A stretch of 64,000 bases of DNA from JANXUC01 sp964619065 (GTDB lineage Bacteria > Acidobacteriota > Terriglobia > Terriglobales > Acidobacteriaceae): positions 129,672-193,671 of the forward strand of contig CAZUCC010000002.1 in NCBI GenBank assembly GCA_964619065.1, read 5' to 3'. A program made the translations under genes and the position numbers. How positions within the stretch are numbered: the stretch's first letter is position 1; every line of letters begins with the position of its first letter. Of this stretch, positions 25,886 through 35,390 are shown piece by piece. The notes under the pieces were generated by a model. That model ran no database searches, was not told the DNA's origin, and saw only the letters and a list, made by a program, of their open reading frames with translations.

Positions 25886-27607
25886 ATGCGCAATTTCACG
25901 CGGATTCTCAGCTTCTTTTTGATTTCCATTGCGAGTGCTCAAACTAGCTTGCCCACTGCTGTTTCCGGCAGGAAGCCTCCCATCCCTCGCTTTGAGGACG
26001 TAGCCCGCTCCGCCGGGCTGACTACATCGCACATTTCCTCGGTGCAGAAGAAGTACATTGTGGAATCCATGAGCGGTGGCGTTGGCTTCATCGATTGCGA
26101 TAACGACGGAAAGCCCGACATCATTACGGTGAACGGTTCGAGCGTCGACCGCTATCGCCAAAATGGTGGCGACCCGATGGTTACGCTCTACCACCAGGAC
26201 GCAGATCTAAAGTTTACGGACATCACAAAAACAGCAGGCTTGACCCATAAGGGTTGGGGCATGGGCGTCTCCGTGACGGATTACGACAACGACGGATTGC
26301 CGGATATTTATGTGACGGGATATGGAGGGAATGTTCTCTACCACAATCTGGGTGGGTGCAAATTTGAAGATGTGACTGAGAAGGCAGGCATCGGAGGCGG
26401 AGGTTTCAGCACAGGATCTGCGTGGGTGGATTACGACCACGATGGACGCCTGGAACTCTTTGTGTCGCGCTACGTTCATGTGGACATGGATAAGTTGCCC
26501 GAGCCGGGGAGCGATGAGAAATTTTGCCGCTATAAGGGGGTCTTGGTGCAATGCGGTCCTTGGGGCATGCCAGGAGAGAGCGACTTGATGTTCCATAACC
26601 GGGGCGACGGGACGTTTGAAGAGGTGTCGAAGAAAGCTGGAGTGGCCGACCCAGGCCGGTACTACGGTCTCGGCGCTGTTTGGGGTGACTACGATAACGA
26701 CGGATGGCCTGATCTTTACGTCGCCAACGATGCCGGGCCGAATTATCTCTATCGCAACAAGCATGACGGTACTTTCGAGGAAGTTGGGCTCCCGTCTGGT
26801 GCAGCTCTCAGCGCCGAAGGGCAGGAGCAAGGTTCCATGGGCGTGGATTTCGGCGACTACAACCGCGATGGCCGCATGGGGATTATCGTTACGAATTTTG
26901 CCGATCAAGCGAACGCTCTCTACCGCAATCTGGGGGCGCAAGGATTCTCCGATGTAGGCTGGAGCGCACAAATCGCTCCGCCAAGTGTCCCTTTGGTTGG
27001 TTGGGGCACAGGGTTCTTCGACATGGACAACGACGGCTGGCTTGACTTGTTCGTGGCCAATGGGCACGTCTATCCGCAAGTGGATTCGGGTACCACCACG
27101 GGAGCATTCCGTCAGCCCATGTTGCTGCACCGGAACAAGCGGGATGGAACGTTCGAGGAGGTCTCCGCCGAGGCGGGACTTCGCGATATTCCGTTAGCCG
27201 CGCGTCGCGGGGCCGCTTTTGCAGACGTGAACAATGATGGGTGCATTGATATTCTGCTGTTGAACGTCGGCGAGCCGCCATCCTTATTGATCAACCATTG
27301 CAAGAACGGAAACCACCGCGTGCTCTTCAAGCTGACCGGCACCAAGAGCAATAAGCTTGCCATCGGCGCGCGGATAACGGTTCGGACGGGGAAAGTTACG
27401 CAGTTGGCCGAGGTGCGGAGTGGTGGAAGCTATCTTTCGCAGAACGATCTCCGGTTGCATTTTGGACTGGGTGCGGAAGAAAAAATGAACGAAGTCGAAA
27501 TCCGTTGGCCCAATGGCAATGTTGAGACGCTTCGTGATGTTCCTGCCGATTTTATTTACAACGTAATCGAAGGGAGCGGAATTCGAGGGAAGACAGCTCT
27601 GCCCTGA
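25886..27607 (+). CDS. CRTAC1-family protein with FG-GAP/VCBS repeats and ASPIC/UnbV domain
   Basis: 573 residues with a short signal peptide (cleavage near ASAQT). About six FG-GAP/VCBS propeller repeats follow, each with a Ca-binding-like DxDxDG pattern such as DCDNDGKPDI, DYDNDGLPDI, DYDHDGRLEL, DYDNDGWPDL and DMDNDGWLDL. The C-terminal 90 residues, with RSGGSYLSQNDLRLHFGLG and IRWPNG, are the ASPIC/UnbV domain. Such proteins are exported, probably to the outer surface; their function is not established. The family is heavily expanded in Acidobacteriota. It starts 24 bp after the HAD gene, possibly in the same transcript. Confidence 0.9.
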   Translation: MRNFTRILSFFLISIASAQTSLPTAVSGRKPPIPRFEDVARSAGLTTSHISSVQKKYIVESMSGGVGFIDCDNDGKPDIITVNGSSVDRYRQNGGDPMVTLYHQDADLKFTDITKTAGLTHKGWGMGVSVTDYDNDGLPDIYVTGYGGNVLYHNLGGCKFEDVTEKAGIGGGGFSTGSAWVDYDHDGRLELFVSRYVHVDMDKLPEPGSDEKFCRYKGVLVQCGPWGMPGESDLMFHNRGDGTFEEVSKKAGVADPGRYYGLGAVWGDYDNDGWPDLYVANDAGPNYLYRNKHDGTFEEVGLPSGAALSAEGQEQGSMGVDFGDYNRDGRMGIIVTNFADQANALYRNLGAQGFSDVGWSAQIAPPSVPLVGWGTGFFDMDNDGWLDLFVANGHVYPQVDSGTTTGAFRQPMLLHRNKRDGTFEEVSAEAGLRDIPLAARRGAAFADVNNDGCIDILLLNVGEPPSLLINHCKNGNHRVLFKLTGTKSNKLAIGARITVRTGKVTQLAEVRSGGSYLSQNDLRLHFGLGAEEKMNEVEIRWPNGNVETLRDVPADFIYNVIEGSGIRGKTALP

Positions 27608-27618
27608 GGAGTTCCGCT

Positions 27619-27640
27619 GGGTCCAGGACCCGTTATTTTG
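27619..27640 (+). terminator. Terminator-like hairpin between convergent genes
   Basis: GGGTC and GACCC form a short stem with a CAG loop followed by GTTATTTTG, placed in the 25-bp gap between the CRTAC1 and DUF1223 stops. The stem is short, so confidence is limited. Confidence 0.35.
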
Positions 27641-28385
27641 CCGTCGCATACGCCAGCGAAGCAGCGCCAGTGACGTCGCCGTGACCGCCGGACTTCTGCA
27701 CGAATACCACCGCGCGGAGATTTTCGGATTTCCAGTCCGCGCGGGGAACAGCCTTCACCGCCGACGAGAATTTTCCGTGGTGAACCGATCCGATCTCGCG
27801 CAGTTCCCGCACCACGCCATTGTGCTGCAATAGACGGCCACCGTTTTCTCCGTGGCCCACCTGAGTGGAAAGCCCGTCTTCCGTGATGGCGAGCAGAACC
27901 TTGCCATCGGCATCTCCGGTTCCCTCGATGTCCACTTGCAGCATGCCTCCCGCGCTCCAGCTCAGCTGGATCTGAGCAGGTTTTGTGGAGCGCGCAGCGA
28001 GGGTGAGTTGACGTGCCACACCGTTCGCGTCATTTCCCGAGAACTCGGCGTGCCCATCGATCACCATTTGTGGCGTGTAGACGGATTGCAAATCAAAATG
28101 GCGTGCGTATTCGCTCTGGCGCTCCGTAAATGCCGCCGAAGAGAAGCGGTCGGTCCAGCCAAGGTGATTCCAGTAGTCCACATGTTCGCCCAGAATCAGC
28201 ACCTCAACTCCTGCCTCCACCCCGGCTTGGCGCAATTTGGTCAGTAAAGCGTCCGCGGGCGGACAGCTGGAGCAGCCTTCCGAAGTAAAAAGCTCCACCA
28301 CTACGGGGCTGCCTTTGGGAGAAGCGGCGAGGCTTGTTCCCGTCAGAAGGCCTAGAGCGAGACTTGCGGCAAGAAAGTTGTTCAT
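27633..28385 (-). CDS. DUF1223 thioredoxin-fold secreted protein
   Basis: 250 residues from the ATG at 28385, which gives a clean signal peptide (LGLLTGTSLAAS); the frame is open for another 31 codons upstream but those lack a signal character. The domain begins VVVELFTSEGCSSCPPAD with a CxxC pair at residues 38 and 41, followed by LGEHVDYWNHLGWTD and YTPQMVIDG, the hallmark segments of DUF1223. The CxxC and thioredoxin-like fold suggest a periplasmic thiol-redox role; the function is not known. It is not obviously part of a sugar operon and may be transcribed alone. Confidence 0.88.
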   Translation of the reverse strand: MNNFLAASLALGLLTGTSLAASPKGSPVVVELFTSEGCSSCPPADALLTKLRQAGVEAGVEVLILGEHVDYWNHLGWTDRFSSAAFTERQSEYARHFDLQSVYTPQMVIDGHAEFSGNDANGVARQLTLAARSTKPAQIQLSWSAGGMLQVDIEGTGDADGKVLLAITEDGLSTQVGHGENGGRLLQHNGVVRELREIGSVHHGKFSSAVKAVPRADWKSENLRAVVFVQKSGGHGDVTGAASLAYATAK

Positions 28386-28512
28386 ACGGAAACGTGACCC
28401 TCCACAACTTGGATGCATCAAGTTGCAGAAAGTGACATACACCGGCAAATCGCGCAGGCCGCCGCCCTCGCCGGGCATCTGGCGACAGCCCGAGACTTAT
28501 TCTAGAACTTCC

Positions 28513-30570
28513 CTACGGTGCAGGCATGGTCGCGGCGATCTTGTGGCCGCCGATCTTTCCGGAGATTGTAGCCGTGGCCTGCGGCTGCCGGTCGAACCAG
28601 GTCAAGTTCAAACGGCCCTTGACCCCGTTCGAATCTTCGACGGAGACGTGCGCGACGATCTCTCCGGAGATGAAATTCCAGTCCACGGTTCCGGAAGCGG
28701 CGAGATCGGAGGTCCAGCGCAGCCTGTTGAGATGAAAGCGCTCCACTTCATCCCGGTGGCCAAGGGATTCCTTGCGGAACGTCCCGCCGCGCAGGCCGAC
28801 ACCGGATCCGCTGGTATTCACGAAATAGCGCGCTACAGCATCGCCGGCGGTAAAGGCAGCAGCAGCGGCGACCTGCAAATCCTCTCGGGAGCCGCGATTC
28901 CCGGGCGCTGCAGTTGCAGGATCGAGTTGAGAGACGGCTGTGGCGAACTTTGGCAGCGTGCGTACTTCGGGAATCTTCTGGGTGCAACTTGTGTCTCCGG
29001 GATCAAGCGTTTCCACAAAGCGGCGGACGATAGGCAAGGCGCAATTGTCGGCGTCGCCCAGGGCGGTCACGTGAAAGCTGTTGGAGATGAGAAACTGTTT
29101 CGCGTTGGGGAAGAGGGCGGCGGCGAGCGTGCCCTGCTTCGGCGCGGTTACGGAATCGAGCTCTCCCGAGAGTACAAGCACGGGGGCTTTGGTAAACTCC
29201 GCGTCCGGTGGTACCGGCTGACCCGGAGTGTGTTTCGGAGAAAGAACGGGCCAGGGCAAGCATAGATCCAAAGTACTGGTGTCCAGCGGCGCGGCGCGGA
29301 ACTCGGCGATAGTGAAGGGAGCGTACACGTCCGGGTGCTGCTGTTGTTCGGCGAGAATCGCTTTTTCAAGCTGCTGGGTGCGAGCGTCCGGTGCGGCGGT
29401 CATAGCGTAGAGCTGCGGATAGTCGGTGCAACTGACGGCCGTGAACAGCCCGGCACTGTAAGACTGGGTGTGCACATCAGGCCCTCCAGAGGCGGAAGAG
29501 ACCCAGTCCTCTGCGATCAAGCGCAGTAACGGTGTGCTGTCGGGCTGGCTGCTCGAAGGTGCGAGGTAGGCGCGGGCGGCCGCGTCGAGCTCACGAAAAA
29601 TGAGCGGACCATAGGCCGCTGTTGCCATGAGGTAGGCGAGGGTTGTGCCATCCGCCGTGACTTCGCGCTGCTGGCCGTCGCCGTCTGGTGCAGTCCCATG
29701 AAGCGGGGACTTGCGCAGAGCTTCAAGCAACCGCTCAATGCGCGAAAGCGAATCTCCCGGGAGATTGCGGCACGTTGCCGAGCGTTCGCACACGGCATTG
29801 AACGCATGGCGAAATGCCGGAGCCGTTTCGGGATACCACGCGGAAATGCCAACTACCGGAAACGCGCCGTCAAGGACGAGCGAGCGGAGGCGCTCAGGAT
29901 GACGCCCAGCGAACGCTTCGGTGGAGAATGTTCCATAGGAGTCGCCATAGAGATCGATTCTACCGATGGCGAGTGCGTCGAGAATTGCAGCGAGATCATC
30001 GGCTGCAAGACCACTGCCAAAGAGGTACGCCGCAGGCCCCAGTTGCGCGCCGCAGCTTTCGATAGCGGGCAGCAGCGGATAGGCTTCGCGCTGGAGCGGC
30101 GGGCAATCGATGGCATGGGACTGGCCGGTTCCACGATTGTCCATGAGCAGAAGGTCGCGATGGTTGAGGAGTGGGTCGTACAGACTGAGATAACTGTCAC
30201 GGCTCTCTGTCGTAGCAAAACCGGGTCCCCCTTCCGACGCGACCAGGGTGCCCAGCGAAGGCTGATGGGCATTGCGGTGCGGATAGAACTCGAAGTGAAT
30301 GCTAATAGTTCCCGATACCTCACCGGCGCTATCCAAAGGCCTTACCAGGTCGCCGCAATACGCTGGAGCGCTGGCACAACGCTTCAAGTCCAGGCTGCCG
30401 ACGTGGAGGGTCTTCGCCGCATGAGGCGGCAGTGCGTAGGCCGGCTTGGCGTGAGGCCGATTCACAGCTAGAGCGGGGGATATGAGACTGAACAGGAGAA
30501 TCAGACTGGTTGCCGCGAGTTTACCGCCGGCAGAGTGTGTGGTCATGGAAACAAAGTTAGGTTGTTCCAT
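28513..30570 (-). CDS. Secreted alpha/beta-hydrolase, tripeptidyl-aminopeptidase (TAP)-like
   Basis: 685 residues. The ATG at 30570 is 6 bp after the stop of the upstream permease; an internal ATG at 30546 would give a tidier signal peptide. After the signal comes an alpha/beta-hydrolase domain with EGGPG oxyanion region, DNRGTG, nucleophile elbow GDSYGT (Ser about 210), acid in LSGELDSVT and His in SNSFHVTAL, matching S33-type proline imino/tripeptidyl aminopeptidases. A C-terminal region of about 170 residues beyond the TAP-like domain is beta-rich and not recognised. It may release N-terminal peptides in the periplasm. Co-transcription with the MFS gene upstream is likely. Confidence 0.82.
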   Translation of the reverse strand: MEQPNFVSMTTHSAGGKLAATSLILLFSLISPALAVNRPHAKPAYALPPHAAKTLHVGSLDLKRCASAPAYCGDLVRPLDSAGEVSGTISIHFEFYPHRNAHQPSLGTLVASEGGPGFATTESRDSYLSLYDPLLNHRDLLLMDNRGTGQSHAIDCPPLQREAYPLLPAIESCGAQLGPAAYLFGSGLAADDLAAILDALAIGRIDLYGDSYGTFSTEAFAGRHPERLRSLVLDGAFPVVGISAWYPETAPAFRHAFNAVCERSATCRNLPGDSLSRIERLLEALRKSPLHGTAPDGDGQQREVTADGTTLAYLMATAAYGPLIFRELDAAARAYLAPSSSQPDSTPLLRLIAEDWVSSASGGPDVHTQSYSAGLFTAVSCTDYPQLYAMTAAPDARTQQLEKAILAEQQQHPDVYAPFTIAEFRAAPLDTSTLDLCLPWPVLSPKHTPGQPVPPDAEFTKAPVLVLSGELDSVTAPKQGTLAAALFPNAKQFLISNSFHVTALGDADNCALPIVRRFVETLDPGDTSCTQKIPEVRTLPKFATAVSQLDPATAAPGNRGSREDLQVAAAAAFTAGDAVARYFVNTSGSGVGLRGGTFRKESLGHRDEVERFHLNRLRWTSDLAASGTVDWNFISGEIVAHVSVEDSNGVKGRLNLTWFDRQPQATATISGKIGGHKIAATMPAP

Positions 30571-30576
30571 GGAATC

Positions 30577-31773
30577 TTATCGTGCTTCCTGCGCGGAGAA
30601 TGCTAATTGTTGAGAGAACGTCAAGCTGAGGACGAGCATAAGAGCCATGCTCGCCAGCGTCAATGCAATCCCAGCACGTAGACTGTGAGCCTGTGCTGAA
30701 ACTGCGCCGACCAGCATGGGAATGGTGGCGCCTCCCATATTTCCAATAGCGAAGAAAAATCCACCCAGCCGATTGCTATTCTCGCCGAGCTCGCGCGATA
30801 ACACAGCGACGGTGATGGGGAACAGCGCAGCCAGGCCGAATCCAGCGATAGCGGCTCCAATCAGCAAGAACGGAACGAGGTGGGTGGTCAGTACGAGGAG
30901 CGTTCCGATCACAGCAGTCAGCAAGCCAAGGCGGTAGATGGCGCGCTCACTGTGAGAACGGAGGATACTGGGCGCCAGTCCGCGACCCAGGAGGAGCGCT
31001 CCCCAGAAGGCTGAAGGAGCCATGGCGGCGCTTCCGGCAGACACTGTGGCGAAGCCTCTTGCATAGGAGGCGATCCATCCGCCAAGGGCGTTCTCCGTCC
31101 CCACATAAAGGAAGGCGAGAGTCGTGATGAGCGCAAAAGACGACAGCTGCCATGGTGCCGATGGAGAGATTGTTCCGGAGGTTGCAGGTGCCGGCATCTC
31201 ATCCGAAGAGACAAACCTCGCGAACCGGACTGCGAACAATAGCGGCAGCACGCCGAGGGCGGGGACGAGACTGGTCAGAGGCAAATAGCGAAGTCCTGCT
31301 GCGATGAGAAAGGGGCAGGCAACGGCGCCAATTCCCCAGGCAAAATTCAGCAGGCTCAAAGCGGAGGCCGCGCGCCCCGGATTGTTCTTCGCCACTGCCA
31401 GGTTCGAGCCGGCAATGGCGAGTGCCATGCCCAAACCGCAGAGAAAGACTCCAACCAGCCCCACGCGCCAGGAACCCAGGACAAATATTTCGAGACCGGA
31501 ACACAAAGTCAGCATGGCGGCTGTACAGACGCGAGTAAAACCCCAGCGCGGCAATGCACGCGTGGAGATCAGGCTGCCTAGCGTCGATCCAACGTACTGA
31601 GCCGTGAAAAAGTAACCGGACTGGAGATCGTGTATTCCCCAGTGCATGGCCAGGGTAGGGAGCAAAGGACCCAGCAAGACAGTCGTGATGCCGATCAGGG
31701 TGAACTGAGCGTGGATCCAAAAGGCCATGGTAGAGCGGGAAGGTGGGGATTGCACTGGAAGGGGCGAAGTCAC
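30577..31773 (-). CDS. MFS transporter
   Basis: 398 residues with 12 hydrophobic helices. The topology and segments such as GSTLGSLISTRALPRWGF after helix 2, AGSNLAVAKNNPGRAAS in helix 4 and FFFAIGNMGGATIPMLVG near the end resemble the FucP-like/sugar MFS group (compare the permease at 22163), but the substrate motif is not decisive. It begins divergently from the amidohydrolase gene and runs into the secreted hydrolase gene with a 6-bp gap. Import of the product made by that hydrolase is possible, so a peptide or amino-acid substrate should also be considered. Confidence 0.82.
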   Translation of the reverse strand: MTSPLPVQSPPSRSTMAFWIHAQFTLIGITTVLLGPLLPTLAMHWGIHDLQSGYFFTAQYVGSTLGSLISTRALPRWGFTRVCTAAMLTLCSGLEIFVLGSWRVGLVGVFLCGLGMALAIAGSNLAVAKNNPGRAASALSLLNFAWGIGAVACPFLIAAGLRYLPLTSLVPALGVLPLLFAVRFARFVSSDEMPAPATSGTISPSAPWQLSSFALITTLAFLYVGTENALGGWIASYARGFATVSAGSAAMAPSAFWGALLLGRGLAPSILRSHSERAIYRLGLLTAVIGTLLVLTTHLVPFLLIGAAIAGFGLAALFPITVAVLSRELGENSNRLGGFFFAIGNMGGATIPMLVGAVSAQAHSLRAGIALTLASMALMLVLSLTFSQQLAFSAQEAR

Positions 31774-31878
31774 GCGTCGGTCTCTGTGCGATTATACGTG
31801 GCGTGCGTGGAACCGCCCGCCCACGCGGGAGCAAGCTCGGCCAGGTCCCAGCCGTAGATTATTTATGATAGCTTCGAA

Positions 31879-31907
31879 TTGCTACATTTTATTTCGTACT
31901 ATATCAT
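31879..31907 (+). promoter_or_regulatory. Promoter of the amidohydrolase/alpha-galactosidase unit
   Basis: TTGCTA (31879-31884) and TATCAT (31902-31907) are spaced by 17 bp, with five of six -10 bases matching consensus, in an AT-rich island unlike the GC-rich surroundings. The predicted transcript start is about 40 bp before the ATG at 31954. Confidence 0.5.
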
Positions 31908-31953
31908 CCCCAATATGCTACTTACGCAACATTCCAGAGCGGAAGGAGTCCGG

Positions 31954-33114
31954 ATGAAGAGGACATTGACTGAGTTGGCGATCGCATTGACCGCACTAGT
32001 CGTGCTGCTGTTTCCCAGCCTTTCGGCGCAGATCGGCTATCAGTCCGCTTCCGACGCCGAGCAAAAGAAGACGCTGTTGCTGAAAGATTTTCATCCCAAG
32101 TCCATGCTGCATGTGAAGGAAACCCCTGTGCTCCGGGCGAAGTTTCCCGTGATCGACATGCACCAGCACGTGAATGACGCCAGGGGCATTGGGGATCGCG
32201 TTCCTCCTCAGGAGCTCGTCGAGAGAATGGACCGGCTCAACATCAAGACGATGGTGATTTTGACCGGCGGGTGGGGCGACCAGTTGCAAAAGGTTATGGA
32301 CGAGATGGTGAAGCCTTACCCGGGCCGCTTCGTCGTGTTTACTCAGCCGGATTGGAGCAAGATTGACGACCCAAACTTCAGCACGCTGATGGTGAAGCAA
32401 CTGGACGATGCGGTGCGGCGCGGAGCGCGTGGTTACAAGATTCTGAAAGAGCTTGGCTTGGGTGTCAAAGATAAGACTGGAAAGCTGATCGCAGTCGACG
32501 ACGCGAGGCTCGACCCGGTTTGGGAGGAATGTGGACGGCTGGGGATTCCGGTAGCCATCCACATCGCCGACCCCGAGGCTTTCTTCCACCCGATTGACGG
32601 AGAGAATGAGCGCTATGAGGAATTGAACGAACATCCAGACTGGAGTTTTTATGGCCCGCAATTTCCCAGCTTTGAGGAACTGATCACGGCGCGTAATCGC
32701 ATGTTCGCCAAGCATCCGAAGACGACGTTCATCGTGCTGCACGCGGGGAACTGGCCGGAGAATCTGGATAACGTCGCCGGGATGATGGACCGTCTTCCGA
32801 ATACCGTGATCGAGTTTGGTGCGCGGGAAGCGGAGCTGGGCCGGCAGCCGCGCCGCGCACGGAAGTTGTTTCTCGACTACCAGGATCGCGTGATGTTTGG
32901 CAGTGACAACACACCCGATGCCGACATGTACCAAAATAACTTTCGCTGGCTGGAGACGGACGACGAAGCGTTTGATTATTGGGGATCACCGTCACAGGGG
33001 CGCTGGACCATTTCCGGTCTCAGCCTTCCCGATACCGTGCTGGAAAAAATCTACCACCTCAACGCGGAAAAGATTTTCAGTCAATTCAAGGGTGTGAGTT
33101 TGGCGAGCAAGTAG
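31954..33114 (+). CDS. Secreted amidohydrolase-2 family protein
   Basis: 386 residues from the ATG at 31954 behind GGAAGGAG. A signal peptide (cleavage near SLSAQI) precedes a TIM-barrel amidohydrolase-2 domain. The metal-ligand motif is FPVIDMHQHVND (His 70 and 72), a later His in IPVAIHIADPEAFFHP and in FIVLHAGNWPEN supplies further ligands, and the Asp is in MFGSDNTPDADMY. The family hydrolyses or decarboxylates small cyclic or carboxylated substrates; this substrate is unknown. Location outside the cytoplasm is unusual for the family but common among Acidobacteriota/Planctomycetota paralogues. The alpha-galactosidase gene starts 26 bp downstream. Confidence 0.85.
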   Translation: MKRTLTELAIALTALVVLLFPSLSAQIGYQSASDAEQKKTLLLKDFHPKSMLHVKETPVLRAKFPVIDMHQHVNDARGIGDRVPPQELVERMDRLNIKTMVILTGGWGDQLQKVMDEMVKPYPGRFVVFTQPDWSKIDDPNFSTLMVKQLDDAVRRGARGYKILKELGLGVKDKTGKLIAVDDARLDPVWEECGRLGIPVAIHIADPEAFFHPIDGENERYEELNEHPDWSFYGPQFPSFEELITARNRMFAKHPKTTFIVLHAGNWPENLDNVAGMMDRLPNTVIEFGAREAELGRQPRRARKLFLDYQDRVMFGSDNTPDADMYQNNFRWLETDDEAFDYWGSPSQGRWTISGLSLPDTVLEKIYHLNAEKIFSQFKGVSLASK

Positions 33115-33140
33115 TTGATCCGGAACCGAAGGAGAGTGTC

Positions 33141-35390
33141 ATGAGAGCAACATTCCGAACTGAGAAATCTTGGTTCCTGGAGATGATTGTACAAACATAT
33201 GGCCTGGTTATTCTGCTGGTTGTCCTTACAGGATGCGAGAAGTCGCAAACGACCGCTCCAGCTTCTACCGCGACGAAAGCGGCGCCTGTATCAGCTGTCG
33301 AAGTACAGTCCAACGCCACCGGCCCGCTGGTTGTTAAGACTTCGGTTGCGGAGTTCGATCTCACGCCACGGGGCTATATGCAGGCGTATCTCCTCCGCGA
33401 TGGCCAACGTCTCACGCTGGACGATCCAACGACAGATGCAGCGGGCGGCGGTGTGGTGGTGTCTGGGAAGCCCGTGCGCGATTTCACTTTCGACCTGAGT
33501 AAGGCCGCGGTCACGAATGTTACCGGTAAGCTGGGTACTCTTGGTAAGCGGATCGACGTCACCGGACACAGCGCCAGCTTGGGCTTGGACGAAACGCTTT
33601 CCGTCGAAGTCTACGACGATTTTCCGAGCATGGCGCTAACGACCGCGTCCTACAGGAACGCTGGTCAAGAAGATATTGCGCTGGACCGCGTGAGCGTGCA
33701 GGAGCACCGCATCAACGCAGCTTTGGCGAATGCGAAGGTCGCGCCGCACCAGCTGTGGTCGTTCATGGGCGCCAGCTACGATTGGGGGCAGGACGAAGTC
33801 CTGCAAATACCCGCGCATTTTTCGCGTCCCAACGTCATGGGTTCGGTAGTGAAACAGGGCGCGGGGGGAGGCATTCCCGTGAATGCCTTCTGGACTGCAT
33901 CCGTCGGCGAAGCTATCGGCCATGTCGAAACGTTACCGCTGGTTTTGTCGCTACCGGTGCAAGTGGCTGCTGATAAGCGCATCCAGACAAGCCTCACATT
34001 GGACTCAAAAACAACGCTGAAGCCTGGCGATTTGTTTGCCACACCGCGAAGTTTTGTCGCTGTGTATCACGGCGATTTCTACGAGCCCCTGCGCGCTTAC
34101 TCGCTCGCACTGCAGAAAGAAGGATGGACGCTGGCTAAGCCCAACGACCAGGATTACGGGATCGCCTGGTGCGGCTGGGGATATGAGTTCAACGTAACTC
34201 CGGCACAGATGCTGAACACAATTCCGAAATTGAAAGAAATGGGAATCCAATGGGCTACATTGGACGATCGCTGGTTCACGACGTACGGCGATTGGGATCC
34301 GCGGCCAGAGACTTTTCCCGGGGATTCAATCAAAAAGATGGCAGACGATTTTCACAAACAGGGAATCTACGCGCAACTCTGGTGGTATCCGCTGGTGGCC
34401 GAAGATGGCCACGGCAGATGGGAGTCGCACCAATACATCGTCTCCAAAGTTGTGAAGGAACATCCGGACTGGCTTGTTCTGGGCAAGGATGGCAAGCCGG
34501 CGCGCGTGTTTCGAGGTCTTGCCGTTCTGTGCCCGGCTTTACCAGAAGTCCAGGAATATTACAAAAAGCTGACGAAAAAATTTATTGGCGAATGGGGGTT
34601 CGACGGCCACAAGCTGGATAACATCTATACGGTTCCCGCCTGCTACAACCCCAAGCATCATCACAAGTCGCCACAGGATTCGATGAACGCGATGGCGGAC
34701 GTTTACAGGGTCATCTATCAGACGACGCGTGCGATGAAACCGGAGAGTGTAACGCAGATTTGTCCGTGCGGCACGACGCCGAACTTGGCCTGGTTAGGCT
34801 CCATGGATCAAGCCGTGACGGCTGACCCCGTGGGCGCGGTGCAAGTGCGCCGCCGCATCAAGTGGTACAAGGCGTTGCTCGGGCCGAATGCGGCGGTTTA
34901 CGGCGATCATGTCGAGCTTTCGGAAATGAAGCAGCCCAAGCCTGGCCAGTACATTGAGATTGGCCGTGACTTTGCTTCGACGCTCGGCACTGGTGGTGTT
35001 CTAGGCACAAAGTTTACGTGGGGAGAATCCAGCCCCAAGTTCCAGCGCGTTGCGCTCACTCCTGACAAAGAAGAGCACTGGAAGAAGTGGACGGCACTCT
35101 ACAACCAGAAAATGCTCTCGCGGGGAGAGTTCAAGGACCTGTACGTCTACGGATACGATGCGCCCGAGGCCTACGCGATTGAGAAGGACGGCAAGATGTA
35201 CTATGCATTCTACTCTCTGTCGGCAACCACGCCTTGGAAAGGGAAGATTGAGTTGCGCGGCCTTGTGCCGGGCAAGTACCGTGTCCATGACTATGCGAAC
35301 GACAAGGATTTGGGTGAAATCGACGCGGCTCAGCCGGTTCTGGATACGGAATTTACTGGAAGCTTGCTGGTGGAAACCAGCAAGGAATAA
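33141..35390 (+). CDS. Alpha-galactosidase (GH36/GH27-type), probable lipoprotein
   Basis: 749 residues from the ATG at 33141 (AAGGAGAG upstream). A hydrophobic segment ends in a lipobox LTGC with Cys about residue 32, though preceded by a longer n-region than usual; an internal ATG at 33183 would make a standard lipoprotein signal but lacks a spaced ribosome-binding site. An N-terminal beta-sandwich (about 50-330) precedes a TIM barrel with WCGWGYEF, TLDDRWFTTYGDWDP, AQLWWYPL, the nucleophile Asp in GHKLDNIY (about 492) and GSMDQAVTADP. The fold and motifs fit clan GH-D alpha-galactosidases. A role in removing alpha-galactosyl side groups at the cell envelope is inferred. Confidence 0.82.
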   Translation: MRATFRTEKSWFLEMIVQTYGLVILLVVLTGCEKSQTTAPASTATKAAPVSAVEVQSNATGPLVVKTSVAEFDLTPRGYMQAYLLRDGQRLTLDDPTTDAAGGGVVVSGKPVRDFTFDLSKAAVTNVTGKLGTLGKRIDVTGHSASLGLDETLSVEVYDDFPSMALTTASYRNAGQEDIALDRVSVQEHRINAALANAKVAPHQLWSFMGASYDWGQDEVLQIPAHFSRPNVMGSVVKQGAGGGIPVNAFWTASVGEAIGHVETLPLVLSLPVQVAADKRIQTSLTLDSKTTLKPGDLFATPRSFVAVYHGDFYEPLRAYSLALQKEGWTLAKPNDQDYGIAWCGWGYEFNVTPAQMLNTIPKLKEMGIQWATLDDRWFTTYGDWDPRPETFPGDSIKKMADDFHKQGIYAQLWWYPLVAEDGHGRWESHQYIVSKVVKEHPDWLVLGKDGKPARVFRGLAVLCPALPEVQEYYKKLTKKFIGEWGFDGHKLDNIYTVPACYNPKHHHKSPQDSMNAMADVYRVIYQTTRAMKPESVTQICPCGTTPNLAWLGSMDQAVTADPVGAVQVRRRIKWYKALLGPNAAVYGDHVELSEMKQPKPGQYIEIGRDFASTLGTGGVLGTKFTWGESSPKFQRVALTPDKEEHWKKWTALYNQKMLSRGEFKDLYVYGYDAPEAYAIEKDGKMYYAFYSLSATTPWKGKIELRGLVPGKYRVHDYANDKDLGEIDAAQPVLDTEFTGSLLVETSKE

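Noticed and set aside
26207..27130. A 307-codon minus-strand frame opposite the CRTAC1 gene
   Set aside because: It mirrors the repeated DxDNDG coding pattern and has no domain, signal or ribosome-binding site of its own.
28237..29265. A 342-codon plus-strand frame across the DUF1223 start and the serine-hydrolase 3' part
   Set aside because: It spans two minus-strand genes with clear catalytic motifs and shows no protein-family features.
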